Source: Plasmodium coatneyi
Lineage: Eukaryota; Apicomplexa; Aconoidasida; Haemosporida; Plasmodiidae
Reading direction: 5' to 3'
DNA length: 64,000 bases
NCBI RefSeq assembly: GCF_001680005.1
Contig: NC_033566.1
Span: 124,001 to 188,000 of the forward strand
Positions 1 through 10,498 of the stretch are shown here, in pieces. The notes under the pieces are model-generated. The model worked only from the letters and a program-made list of their open reading frames with translations. It was not told the DNA's origin and searched no databases. The first letter of the stretch is position 1. Each line of letters opens with the position of its first letter. A program made the translations under genes and the position numbers.

Positions 1-641
1 TAGTTTTCAGAAAATTTTCTTGCACGACGACAACACTATTCCTTTGTCTTATCGTTCTGTTTTGTTCTGCTTCCGAGTTGTGTGCCCCTTTTATACATTT
101 ATATATGTTGTCAACTTTTTACTAATTTTTAAAAATTCCCATTTTCTACTATTCCTTAATTTTTCCATTATCGCATACAGTGGGAGCATCAACCTTTAGC
201 AGAGCATTGTGGAATTTTTTTTTATGAACTTTATTTTGTTTTAAAAATTTTCCACATGAAGTTACCGTTCTCCTCATTCATAGAGCGTATTAAATTTCTA
301 TAAATACGTCGTGTACATTATGGTACTTTCGAAAAATTCCTACTTTTTAAATTCGCGTTTTTCACAAAGCAAGCCTAGCGTCCTCCAAGCAATATATCAC
401 ATGTATTCCTATCTTACTAACCCCCCCACGAATGTTGATTATAATTGTATTGCACGTGTTCTTTAAAAATTTGAACTTCCTTCAATTTTTACATTCGGTA
501 CATTTCACATAAATGCAATGATCTTATCTTTTTGATGTGCCTTTGCTTTGCATTTTTGTACCATATTCAGGCAGAATAATGCATCCTTTATCACTGCTGT
601 GTAGTCCTTTCCATTTCTTTCATTAGAACCGCTCTGCACAG

Positions 642-2026
642 AAATACACTATTTATGTGAACTATTTCTCGGTGCAATTGGCTCGAAAGAGTTTAAAAAT
701 AAACGAAACGCAACCATTAAACACGTTACCATTACCCTGCTCGGAGGAATATTTTCCTTATGTAACTCTTAAATTATATCTATTTTAAGGTTAAAAGTAG
801 TTTATGTGCATTGGGGGTTCTCTCCCCTTCTGTTAGTTTTTTACCATGTGCAAAATTTTGATGAACAAAAATTGGTATGTCCTTATTCGGCGATAAATAT
901 GCACATGTATTTCACGAGCATACTTGTTTCATTTACCAGGAGAATAAACCTCCTATTTGTTACACCCATTCTGCCCTTTCTGCTAACCTGAATTGTTTCT
1001 TTTCCAGTGACACAATTATACTCCAAACACGTAGTACACCTATCATGGGACGAGGATAAACTACCAATCGGTGAGGAAGCACAAAAATAAAGTCGAAAAT
1101 GCTGCTTGTAATATACTCACTAAGATGCGTTTGAAATTATGCCTCCTCTTAAATTAAGTATAATCTAGCAGCAAATTGCAGTGGCAGTCACTTATGTATA
1201 TAATTATATCTCCATACTATGTGACCATGTGTGAATGCCTATTGCTCAGAAATGCGATCCACCCTTTAGCATAGTTAATACACTAAAACAAACCTGAAGG
1301 GAGGAAGTAGGATGTAGACAACTGAACCGGTTTGGATAGCCACATGGCGAATCACCCTTTTAAGGACATTCCCATGAGCGCATAATAGACGTGTTAAAAT
1401 GCAACTCCCCTTCATAAATGTTCGCCCCCAAATGAAATGAAAAATATTCTTAATGGGGGGTTATTTATGCCCACTCATGAAGCTATCTTAACATTGTAAA
1501 TCCCATTTTGTCATATTATTTTTACGATAATGAAACGGAAACAAGTTCTGCATACAAAGGGATACATTCACAATTCGCATTTTCAAAATTGACGAAGTGA
1601 ACTTACACAAAATTGCAACCCTACATGTGCCAAAAAAATTGCTCTACAATGTTTCTTCATAGTGAGCCTCTTAGGAAGCATAAAATTGCACAAAATGGTC
1701 AAATGGCCTGGTTAAAATTCTATTCATATACATCCCATCCGCCTGTTAAAATATAGCACTTCAAAAAATGAAGATAAAAAGGGAAAAACTCCTTTATAGC
1801 TACATTTTTAAGCTTAAATAAGGAATATATCTTAAACGTACACAGACGCATACTTTTGTACATATTTTTTTTTCATGCTCCAGGCGCAACGATATATGAG
1901 CTTATTCTTCCACAACCAGAAGGAAACTTCTTTACAGAAAACCCGTTTCTACATTCTGCATATATCGTTGAACAAATGAACTACGACGACGTAATTATAT
2001 CTCATCACAACCCCCCAAAAAAATAA
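642..2026 (+). CDS. 3' part of an unresolved spliced gene (candidate exons)
   Basis: Three stretches look exonic. 642-761 follows a CAG acceptor, stays open for exactly 40 codons (beginning KYTIYVNYFSVQLARKS) and ends at a GTAACT donor. 1008-1070 follows a pyrimidine-rich TTTCCAG and reads TQLYSKHVVHLSWDEDKLPI before a GTGAGG donor. 1884-2026 follows CTCCAG and reads ATIYELILPQPEGNFF and on to a TAA at 2024. The last two join in phase (G|GC) to give LPIGATIYEL. The first does not join the second in phase, so an exon is missing or one call is wrong; an alternative chain uses 830-867 plus a shortened 1008-1029. Other open stretches after AG lie at 11 and 181, so the gene probably enters from the left edge. 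I do not recognise the protein. Existence of coding exons is moderately supported; the model is not complete. Confidence 0.4.
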
Positions 2027-2096
2027 CAAAAAATAAAATCACCAAGGGAAAAAAATGAAAAAATATATAACCACTTCTTGAAAAAGAGAAAATTCC

Positions 2097-2101
2097 AAAA
2101 A
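2097..2101 (-). terminator. Pol III terminator of tRNA-Gly
   Basis: A run of five T on the minus strand lies about 25 bases past the tRNA-Gly 3' end and is the first T-run there. The role is inferred from Pol III termination at T4 or longer. Confidence 0.5.
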
Positions 2102-2125
2102 CGCTATTTTTTATTTTATTACTTA

Positions 2126-2196
2126 TGCATCTGCCGGGAATCGAACCCGGGTCACTTCGATGGCAACGAAGTATTCTACCACTAGACCACAGATGC
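2126..2196 (-). tRNA. tRNA-Gly(GCC)
   Basis: Full cloverleaf on the minus strand. The acceptor stem GCATCTG pairs perfectly with CAGATGC, the anticodon stem CTTCG/CGAAG holds loop TTGCCAT with anticodon GCC, and the T-arm has GGTTCGATTCC. The discriminator is A; CCA is not encoded, as usual for a eukaryotic nuclear tRNA. No intron. Confidence 0.95.
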
Positions 2197-2223
2197 TTAC
2201 AAAAAAATATGTTTGCCCTCCGA

Positions 2224-2355
2224 CTAGAATATAAGTTGCTGAATGTATTTGTAAACTTCACTAAACAGCATCAGCACTATGATTAATACGGTTATGCAAG
2301 TGAACAGGTACAGGGAGAGATATATGTACGTTCTTTGCTCTTTTTCCATAGCCAT
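2224..2355 (-). CDS. Candidate 43-residue single-span membrane protein
   Basis: The frame begins MAMEKEQRTYIY, has one hydrophobic helix (residues about 12-30, YLFTCITVLIIVLMLF) and ends SEVYKYIQQLIF. It is less AT-rich than its flanks and uses mixed codons. The ATG at 2355 lies just after TTTTTTTCTGTAG, which resembles a 3' splice site, so either a 5' exon is missing or translation starts here; the open frame also extends upstream to 2445. It ends 28 bases from the tRNA-Gly gene on the same strand. The family is not recognised. Random open frames of this size are common here, so this is only a candidate. Confidence 0.3.
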   Translation of the reverse strand: MAMEKEQRTYIYLSLYLFTCITVLIIVLMLFSEVYKYIQQLIF

Positions 2356-2698
2356 ATCTACAGAAAAAAATGTTATCATGTGAGTATATGAAAAAGCATA
2401 AGGAGGGACAAAAAAATGATTAAAAATTTTATGCAGAATTTTCATTCATATAAAAATTTTCTCCTTTTAAATTACCACGCAAAAAAGTTTGTACATGTAG
2501 GAAGTCGTCTTAACTGAAAGAAAAGATATGTTTTCAAGCAGGCATTTTTAATTTTTTAATCATAATTTTTTTCGCGTATGTTTGAAGATCAATGCAAAAA
2601 TAAATATGTCAATGTTGTTTACAATTTCGCACGAAATGTTAGTGTTAGCTATATTTTTACATCATGTAATGAATAATAATTGTAATTAGCAACTTAAT
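2356..2698. other. AT-rich spacer
   Basis: Nothing else is seen between the candidate small ORF and tRNA-Cys. It would hold the promoter or the upstream exon of that ORF if it is real. Confidence 0.6.
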
Positions 2699-2770
2699 GG
2701 GCGCGTAGCTCAGCGGTAGAGCAGCTGACTGCAGATCAGCGGGTCCATGGTTCAAATCCGTGCACGCCCT
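2699..2770 (+). tRNA. tRNA-Cys(GCA)
   Basis: Cloverleaf with D-arm AGCTCAGCGGTAGAGCAG, anticodon stem GCTGA/TCAGC, loop CTGCAGA with anticodon GCA, and T-arm CATGG-TTCAAAT-CCGTG. The discriminator is T (U in RNA), usual for tRNA-Cys. The acceptor stem GGGCGCG/CACGCCC has one C6:A67 mismatch. No intron and no encoded CCA. Confidence 0.93.
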
Positions 2771-2772
2771 TC

Positions 2773-2778
2773 TTTTTT
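2773..2778 (+). terminator. Pol III terminator of tRNA-Cys
   Basis: T6 run starting three bases after the tRNA 3' end, followed by further T-runs. Confidence 0.8.
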
Positions 2779-4263
2779 GTTTTTTAACTTTTTTTTCCTT
2801 CAATTTTTTTAAAACGGAATTTTACGCATGATTACGGAAATAATAAACTTAAAAATAGCGTTTTCTTTTTTTTCTGTAGCCGTATAGAAGTTTCCAACAT
2901 AAGAAGCAAATTTATTCGGCTTAATCATTTCTCACTAAATTTACTTTCCACCTTTTGCCTTATCACGATGCTCTTCATTCTCATGCATGCAGGATGTTGC
3001 AGTGGTCTGCTCAACGAGCAGATTATGGGGGAAGGTTAAAACTTCCATTAGGCATATTTATTTTGCTATAAACATGGGCCGCACATGAACTTCAACATGA
3101 TTATGTTGGCTGCGTTTTACATATATGGTGTACGTATTTGGGAGGAATATGCTTGAGACATAAAATTGCACAACCGTATATACATACATGCATGTACTTC
3201 CTCATTAGATTCCACAAACCGTGTATCACCTTCAAATTTACCCATGCAATCCAACATGTTTTAAAACACTGTTTTGGGAAAAATAATTTTAAAAAGTGGT
3301 TTCCGTTGTGAAATACAACATGCATGTACATGATAACGGTAAATACAGCGCTATGCGATTTGGCCCAAAACAAATGTGTAGCCGTTTCTTTTGAAAGAAA
3401 AAAAAAAAAACTATTTTGCTATGCGCCTTTTCCATCATAATAAACGCGCAATAAGACAGCGGCATATTCACATCAGTACATATGTTATAACTGAATGTGT
3501 GAATAATAGCAAATATAACCGAATCCTTTTGCAAGTCACAGGAATGTTTTTACAAATTCCTTCAATTTTTATTTCACTGCTTCCGTTTAAAATGCAACAC
3601 TTTCCTCTAAGAACTTTCACACATATGTAATTTTAAGCATACGTATTATGTAACGAAGCAAATTGGACGAATGTACAGGAAAAGGTAATATACATTTAGC
3701 GTTCTGTTGAAACATAAAAAAATTAAAATTATCCTTAAGGGAAGTAAGCCACGTACGTAATGACATAAATGAAATGCTTTTTTGCAATTCGAATATTATG
3801 AGAGCATAATTGTTCCTTCCCAAAAAAATTACTTTTTTTCGATCAGCAAGTATTTTCCTTTTTGCAATTTAACACGGAATTTTTCTATTCATTTGCTCAT
3901 TTGTTTTGTTCAGTTAAAATGTAACGAACTGCTTGTAATTTTTTTAAAGAATTGTATAATTAAGCATTCAACGAGCTTAAAATGTGATCATAAAGAACGA
4001 TTACTTTTTGCGCATAAAAATGGAATATAAAAATAAGAAGTATGGAGATGTACTTATTTGGATATGCCCGTAAAAATTTAAGGAAAAGAAAAATTAAAAT
4101 GGCCCATTTTTTTCTTGCAAGAGAACTTTTTAAAATATTGCGCACTATAAAGTTATTTGCTAAATATACTATATATAATAACATGCCCCAAAAAACGCTA
4201 TTACTTATGAACCATTTGGCCTATCAATTTTTGTACTATTTTTTCTTGCCAAATGAAAAAATG

Positions 4264-4268
4264 AAAAA
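4264..4268 (-). terminator. Pol III terminator of tRNA-Arg(CCT)
   Basis: T5 on the minus strand about eight bases past the tRNA 3' end. Confidence 0.65.
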
Positions 4269-4275
4269 GTTTTCT

Positions 4276-4349
4276 TACACCAGATGGGACTCGAACCCAT
4301 AACCTTTGCCTTAGGAAGGCATTGCGCTATCCAATTACGCCACTGGTGC
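4276..4349 (-). tRNA. tRNA-Arg(CCT)
   Basis: Minus-strand cloverleaf. Acceptor GCACCAG pairs with CTGGTGT (one G:U at the end) and the discriminator is A. The D-arm is GCGTAATTGGATAGCGC, the anticodon stem TGCCT/AGGCA holds loop TTCCTAA with anticodon CCT, and the T-arm has GGGTTCGAGTCCC. No intron. Confidence 0.94.
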
Positions 4350-5156
4350 TAATTAATAAGTTATTTCTTGCTTACTCTACTGCGGAATAATTCGTTCATC
4401 CCTATAAAAAAGAAAATTACGTGCTTTGAAGCTGCCTCATATATAATAGAAGCTATAAAAACCCTGCGAGTACGCATTAATATGGGCCGTAATTAATGCC
4501 TCAAATACGTGTTTAATATAAAAAAGGAGCCTCTTATGTATATATTTCCTGCTGTTTGTAAAAGATGTACGAATAATTGAGACACGCAAATAAATATAAA
4601 CCCACGCCGATACGTACCATTTCCTCTTCTTTATTTCGCAAATTTCTTGCCCGTAAAAATTCTATACATATTTTTAGTAATATTTCGCTTACCGAACTGT
4701 TCCAATAAATATACTTTTTTTATATATACATAAAATTTTTTAATTTTAAAATTGATGATTAGAACGTTTTTTTCAAGTATGAACAATTTCAATCATGAAA
4801 AGGGTTATATTTGTGCCCTTACAAATTGACTTCTTTTATAACGCAAAAATTTGAATAAAACTGAATTTTTTTAAGGTAAAAATTTGTGACATCAAAACGT
4901 GTAATATAGAAAAAACAAAAAAGTACTTGCGAATTTAATTAAAAAAACATGTGCGCAAAGAATGAAACACCAGAACATATATTTTTACATATATCTATAT
5001 TTTTAACAGTTACATTTGTTTATAAGAATATTTGTGCAGGCCAGGTCGCGCTCATGCATAAATGTTATACACAGCTTCGATTATATGAAGTTTACTTTTC
5101 TCTTTTCAGCGAATTTCGCAAGAATAGAACTTAAGTGCTGTGAACTTAATAACATT
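4350..5156. other. AT-rich spacer
   Basis: No gene or RNA recognised. Short A/T runs and short open frames only. Confidence 0.6.
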
Positions 5157-5228
5157 GGGCCTATGGCGCAACGGTAGCGCGTCTGACTCCAGATCAGAAG
5201 GCTGGGGGTTCGAATCCCTCTGGGCTCA
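5157..5228 (+). tRNA. tRNA-Trp(CCA)
   Basis: Cloverleaf with acceptor GGGCCTA/TGGGCTC (two G:U pairs), discriminator A, D-arm GGCGCAACGGTAGCGC, anticodon stem CTGA/TCAG, loop CTCCAGA with anticodon CCA, and T-arm GGGGGTTCGAATCCCTC. The GTCTGACTCCAGATCAGAAGG core is typical of eukaryotic tRNA-Trp. No intron. Confidence 0.96.
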
Positions 5229-5230
5229 CC

Positions 5231-5236
5231 TTTTTT
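5231..5236 (+). terminator. Pol III terminator of tRNA-Trp
   Basis: T6 run two bases after the tRNA 3' end. Confidence 0.85.
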
Positions 5237-5930
5237 CCAAATGCCGTTGTTTTTTTTTTTTTTTTTTGTTCATTCTGTTTTAAAAGGCAAAGTTGTCATG
5301 TACAGATGATTTTCTCCGCACAATTTCCGGAAATTCATTCTCGCGACATTGCCCGATAATATTTGAATATCCATTTAAAAAATTATTATTCCAAATGAAG
5401 GGGGGGGCGTACCTACTAGCCCATATGTACGGTGCACACTTGTTCTGTGCGGAACGTACGATTGCAGCTAAAGAATAATCCCAGATTTTGTTTATAAAAT
5501 GAGAAAAGAACATATTTATTCTGTTCATTATCCATTTGTTTCACTTAAATTTAGAAAATGTACGAAAATCTCTTTTCTTCAATTGCGCAGTACGCTGTTT
5601 TTGAAGCAGCATTTTATTTTATACACGCGGCAATGCTTAAAAGCGCAACCCATTTCCCCATAAAATTTTCTATAATTTGGATGCGAATCATTATTGCAGG
5701 AATTTTACAATAGTGCTCATATACACCTCATTAGCGAAGCAACTGTTTTACGAAAATTGAATCAGTCCAGTTAATTATGTCAATCTGAAGTTAAATTTTT
5801 GTGTCTTTGTCAATCTACGCGCAAGTCGTGCTTTACAGATATTTAAATTCCTTTTTTAATTTTTTACATAGGCGACTTTTTCTTCTTACCACAATTTACA
5901 TTTTTAGCAATTTTAAATTTTTTGGATAAG

Positions 5931-5958
5931 AAAAAAAAAAAAAAAAAAAAAAAAAAAA
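5931..5958 (+). repeat. Poly(A) homopolymer, 28 bases
   Basis: Uninterrupted A run in intergenic DNA, the kind of tract common between Plasmodium genes and prone to slippage. Confidence 0.9.
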
Positions 5959-6169
5959 CGATACGAAAATGTAAATGGCAATTTTCCATATCATTTTTTT
6001 TATCATATCCATTATGTTAGCACATATTTATTATATGAATGCACTATGCTGTAGATTTTTCTCATAAAAGATTTCCTCAATAAAATTAAGCCAAATATTG
6101 CTATAAAATGTGCCTTCACGTTGTTTTACATGTTCTATATACATTCATTTCTTATATTTATTTCCTAAG

Positions 6170-6177
6170 AAAAAAAA
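6170..6177 (-). terminator. Pol III terminator of tRNA-Arg(ACG)
   Basis: T8 on the minus strand immediately past the tRNA 3' end. Confidence 0.8.
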
Positions 6178-6178
6178 T

Positions 6179-6252
6179 TAGGCCGGGCAGGAGTCGAACC
6201 CACGACCTCCCGATCCGTAGTCGGGCATTCTATCCAACTGAACTACCGGCCC
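6179..6252 (-). tRNA. tRNA-Arg(ACG)
   Basis: Minus-strand cloverleaf. Acceptor GGGCCGG pairs with CCGGCCT (one terminal G:U) and the discriminator is A. The D-arm is AGTTCAGTTGGATAGAAT, the anticodon stem CCCGA/TCGGG holds loop CTACGGA with anticodon ACG (the A is normally read as inosine), and the T-arm is GTGGGTTCGACTCCTGC. It is the second arginine isoacceptor in this cluster. Confidence 0.94.
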
Positions 6253-8099
6253 TTATTTAAGTAGCGAAAAAACTGTAGCACTAATTGAAATTATTCTGCT
6301 CATTTGCTACTATGAGTGCCTATTAATTCAAATGATTGTATGCCGAAAAAATAAATAAAATAAAAAAAGCGAAAAAGGCTTTATTCATTAATATACCAAA
6401 AAAGTGAAATTTCCGAGTAAATTAAAGTGGGCATTTCTTTTTTCTCCTCATATGAATCTTTTATATAAGGATATATATTACCGCTGCGCGTTATACAGTT
6501 CTGTATGTTTATTTTATGCAACATTGGAATTTCCTTCGGACAATATAGCTTAACGCGAAAATGGCAGAAAAAAACATTCGCACGAGATGAATACCGCATA
6601 ATAGTCCCATGCTTACATCTAACATATCGGGAAGGTTAAAATGTAATAGCCACTTGGTTATAATTCCTACATTGATAAAAATACAAGTGTAATAATGAAA
6701 AAAAATTTGCAGGTAGGTAACAACCACTTGTTAATACATACACTTGATGCTGTTCAAAGGATGCGTATTATCTATATAAAACATTGCTGCCCACTTTAAT
6801 ATGGCCCGTTTAGACACCATGGAAAAAGTAATTAATAGGAGAAAGGTGTTTCCCCATTTTGTATAATTTTTTCCTTTCGTGACTATGTTTATCATATACA
6901 TTTATATGTGTATGTAAATTTTGACGATCGCTATGGTTTTACTTATAAAAGGAAAAAAATTCACAGCTCGTACGTCAGTGCTAGAAAAAAGTGTTGACGC
7001 TTTGACAGTAGCTTTTTCACATGGGAAGAAATATTTCCATGTTCTATTTTTGTGGATTCTTTAAAAACATACCAATACGAACATACATATTATTGGAGCT
7101 CACTTGGACGCGAACATATCCTCTCTAACGACAAGTGATGCTTTATTTCCGCCTTTGCTCTTGAAGCCTACATAAAACTATACAATTTTACCAAAATTAG
7201 CATTCCCCAAGAGGGCCTACATATCAGCGCTGCATTAAATAACACAATACAGGACTGCAAAATAAAATAACAGCTTTAATTCATAACAATTTGTGCTATT
7301 GCACAATTTCCCTCCGCTCTTTTTTCTCATTTAAAATGCTGCACTTAGTCCCCACAAGAGGAATGTGTTGTCAAAAATGCACTTTACACATCCTTGCGTC
7401 TTGGCAAGGGTGTCAGAGCGAAGGAATCCCAAATGGGAATGCCATCCTAACAAAATATTACATACAAACCATTTAATTCGTGCCGTAAAAAATACGATAA
7501 AAATCTACTAACTTTGAAAATTTTAAAAACATTCGAAATTTTTTGACTATTATTTATTTTTCGTGAACCACCAGAATAAATATATCGTGGTCCTAATCCA
7601 TTTATGCATTGTATGTGCCATTCACATAAAAAAGAATAAAAAACCTCAAAAGGCACAGCCCTCGTTTTAATCAAGCTGTTTTGCATACAAAAAAAAAAAA
7701 AAAAAAAAATGGAATTCACAATTTTTATATGTACAAAAAAATAAAAAATTGTAAGGATTTTAAGGTTGTTTCCTTTTTTTTTTTTTTTATAGATAAAAAG
7801 GTATGCGCCTTTTTTCTTCATAAATAGGGGCAACATTTATGTAAAAAATATTTGTGCCCCTCAACAAGACCATCCTCATCCTGCATGAGTAACAGTAAGT
7901 TCAATATGCGATGTCAGTCAAGAAGCGCCTTTCAAAAAAAAAAAAAAAGATAATGTTCTAATTTGCATTAACATCTTGTAATGCAAATCCTTCAAAACTA
8001 CGCCCAAACAAAACACGAATTTGCTTCATTGAACCAAATAACTTATATTTCCCTTTTACGGAACGTCCAATAAACAAGTACACAGAACCATCGCACAAA
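6253..8099. other. Intergenic region upstream of U2A'
   Basis: No coding region is supported. The longest minus-strand frame (7447-7836) is made of homopolymer-encoded Lys and Phe runs. The proximal part presumably holds the U2A' promoter and 5' UTR; poly(A)/poly(T) runs lie at 7690-7710, 7778-7790 and 7935-7950. Confidence 0.55.
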
Positions 8100-9193
8100 A
8101 TGAGGATAACACTCGATATGATAAATGACGCTCATCAAACGAAAAATCCAGCTAACGAAAATACCATAGTGTTAAGAGGTAAGGAAAAAGAGAAAAAATA
8201 GAGTAATATTAGTGATAAAATGCAGTACCTACGTGTGGGAAAACGTGTATATATAAAGCAGCTTGAGCGACTCTGCATAGAATTGTACGTTCGGGGTGTT
8301 TCAGACTGTTCAGTATATGTAGTCAAATGAGACATAAGTGCGTGAAGACGTGCATGTATATATATACGTGTGCCAAAAGAAGGGACAACCTTCTTGTGCA
8401 TTTTTGAAGACCTTACATACGCGCTTATGAATTTCCTTCACCTTTTCCTTCTTGCTCCCTCCATCTTTCAGGAAACAAAATAACCGTTATCGAAAATTTA
8501 GGAGTGACGAAGGATTACTTTGAATGCATAGACCTCAGTGATAATGAAATTCTTAAGCTAAATAACATCCCCTATCTGGAAAAATTAAAAACGCTAATAT
8601 TGTGTAACAATAAGATAGCCAGAATAGACAGTGACATTTTTGAAAACATTCCAAATTTGAATTCGCTAGTTCTGACAAATAATAAGGTAACATACACACG
8701 TCATGGATGAGCAGACATTTAAGGATGAAATATGACTGTGCTCATAATGATGAACGAAGCCTATTTTGAAACGTCCTTTTACGATTCATGTGTTAGCAAA
8801 ATTTAAAACGAAAAATACTTTATTTTTCCCTTTTCAGATTGAAAAATTAACCGATTTGAACTCTCTCTTTAAGGCCAAAAATTTAACGAGACTTAGCCTA
8901 TTAGAAAATGCCGTATCCAAGTAAGTGTTCCTAGCTATGCTGAGAATAATGCAATAGTAGGCGTGCTGTTAGCACACCAGTTTATCGACGTCCCATTCTA
9001 GCTCCTTATCATTTGGATGCTCCCGTTTTTCCTTAACAGGTTGGAAAACTATCGCGAGTATTTAATATACAATTTGCCATCTTTGAGATACCTAGATTTT
9101 ATAAAAATAAAAATGAAGGATCGGGAAGCCGCAGAAGAAGCAATGAAGAACTTCAATCCGGATGAGAATAAAGGTCTGACGCAGGAAAAATGA
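8100..9193 (+). CDS. U2 snRNP protein A' (leucine-rich repeat)
   Basis: Four exons: 8100-8178, 8472-8686, 8838-8920 and 9040-9193, all with GT...AG borders and matching phases, giving 176 residues. U2A' binds U2B'' and stem-loop IV of U2 snRNA in the spliceosomal U2 snRNP. The protein starts MRITLDMINDA, then shows the family's ITVIENLGVTKDYFECIDLS, the leucine-rich repeats (LEKLKTLILCNNKI, NLNSLVLTNNK, NLTRLSLLENAV) and the C-terminal cap YREYLIYNLPSLRYLDFIKI followed by KDRE. This order matches human U2A' residue by residue over its folded part. It stops right after FNPDENKGLTQEK, so it lacks the roughly 80-residue disordered tail of the 255-residue human protein. A further 3' exon is possible but none was seen. 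Confidence 0.93.
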
Positions 9194-10498
9194 ATCCTGA
9201 ACCAGGGGGCATGTATTCCCTATGTACCATTTCTTTTTTTCTTTTTGTACCCCATATGGACATCTTCGTATCACCCGAACTAGGGCATGTTTTCCAATTT
9301 TCACATCAAATAATATTATTATTATATTATATTTTTTTTTTTTTACAGAAGATGATCAATCGAGCTGATAGTTCGCTGGCTACTCAATTTGCCCTTTTTT
9401 TTTGTTCACACATAAGCACACCCATTTTTACATCATAAATGGGGTAGCAAATTTGGATATACATTAAATACTCTTCTTTTTAACCCTATAGTTCACTCCT
9501 ATATAATTAAAAAAGGGAGGAAAAAAAAAAACAGATACTCAAATATTTCCATTTTGTGTATTCACATTTGTTCACACGTCCATTCATCATGTTCATAACT
9601 GTCAATTTTTTTCGAATACGAACGGAAAGTTATGAGCTCAATCGATATGTGCGTATATCCACGTACACGTAAATCTATACTCCTTTTACAGTAAAACAGT
9701 TTTTCTTTTTTTTATATTTCTATTAACTGCGCTTTCGCCCATTTGGCTACATTTCAGAATTGTCAGGGCATGTTGTAAGTTGCGCAGATAATTTTTTTGT
9801 AAAAATTAAAAATTAAATACATGTTCATTATTTATTTGTTTGTTTTTTTTTTTACTCCCGTCATATTTTAAAATTTAACTTGAATACCTTTTTTTAAATA
9901 GCAAAAACAAAGTATTACATGAAAAATGCAGATGGCTTAAGCCGCTTTTTTTTTTGGTAAAAATGAGTTCTTTTTAACGATGTTTTTAGTTTATCCAGTC
10001 AAGGCGGCTGTGAGGATTACATACTTACAAACCTTCACGTTCTGGCACCTCCACATGGTACTTATTAAGCATTAGTATGCTTATTCATGAACATGCGTAT
10101 GGGACGTTTACCCATGTGTGCAAAAAATTCACGTACATCCGCACATTAGCACTGGGACGACGAAATAAAATCAAACAAACGTTGAGGCAGCCAAATTAGA
10201 TAAAATGGAATGATGCTTCACTTCAGCGCCCTTTTCAAATTGGTTAATCAAATGTTAACAGGGCAAAATTGGAGAAACATATTACACACAACTTGTTGCC
10301 ACATATCGAATGAAGCTTGGTAATGAACATAGGAAAGAGGCATGCCAGACGATCGAGGTATATCCCCCCGTGGTCACATGCATCCTACCCATGTGCTCGC
10401 CCCAACAACGTATGCTAACGCAGACGCATACCCACATAGTGACACTCGCACGAACATTCCCACCCAAGTCGTAATGAATCGAAAAGATGACGTAAAAC
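9194..10498. other. Intergenic region, tandem genes
   Basis: 3' flank of U2A' and 5' flank of the next gene. T-rich runs near 9330 and 9845; no gene recognised. Confidence 0.6.

Larger units (their letters stand above)
2771..4275. other. Gene-free spacer between tRNA genes
   Basis: AT-rich DNA with many short open frames on both strands (up to about 90 codons). They are rich in Phe, Ile, Lys and Tyr, overlap one another and carry no recognisable motif. No RNA gene was recognised. Confidence 0.6.
5229..6178. other. AT-rich spacer with long poly(A)
   Basis: Contains a T-run just after tRNA-Trp and an uninterrupted A28 at 5931-5958. No gene recognised. Confidence 0.6.

Noticed and set aside
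2224..2445. Small membrane ORF as the N-terminus of an ERGIC/Erv46 protein
   Set aside because: The hydrophobic segment is similar in style, but a stop follows immediately and no luminal-domain exon is seen downstream on that strand.
2984..2991. TGCATGCA, the motif reported for the sporozoite factor AP2-Sp
   Set aside because: One eight-base match between tRNA genes, with no nearby Pol II start, is expected by chance in this much DNA.
7447..7836. 129-codon minus-strand open frame
   Set aside because: Built largely of poly-Lys and poly-Phe from homopolymers, no family features, and no ordered segment.
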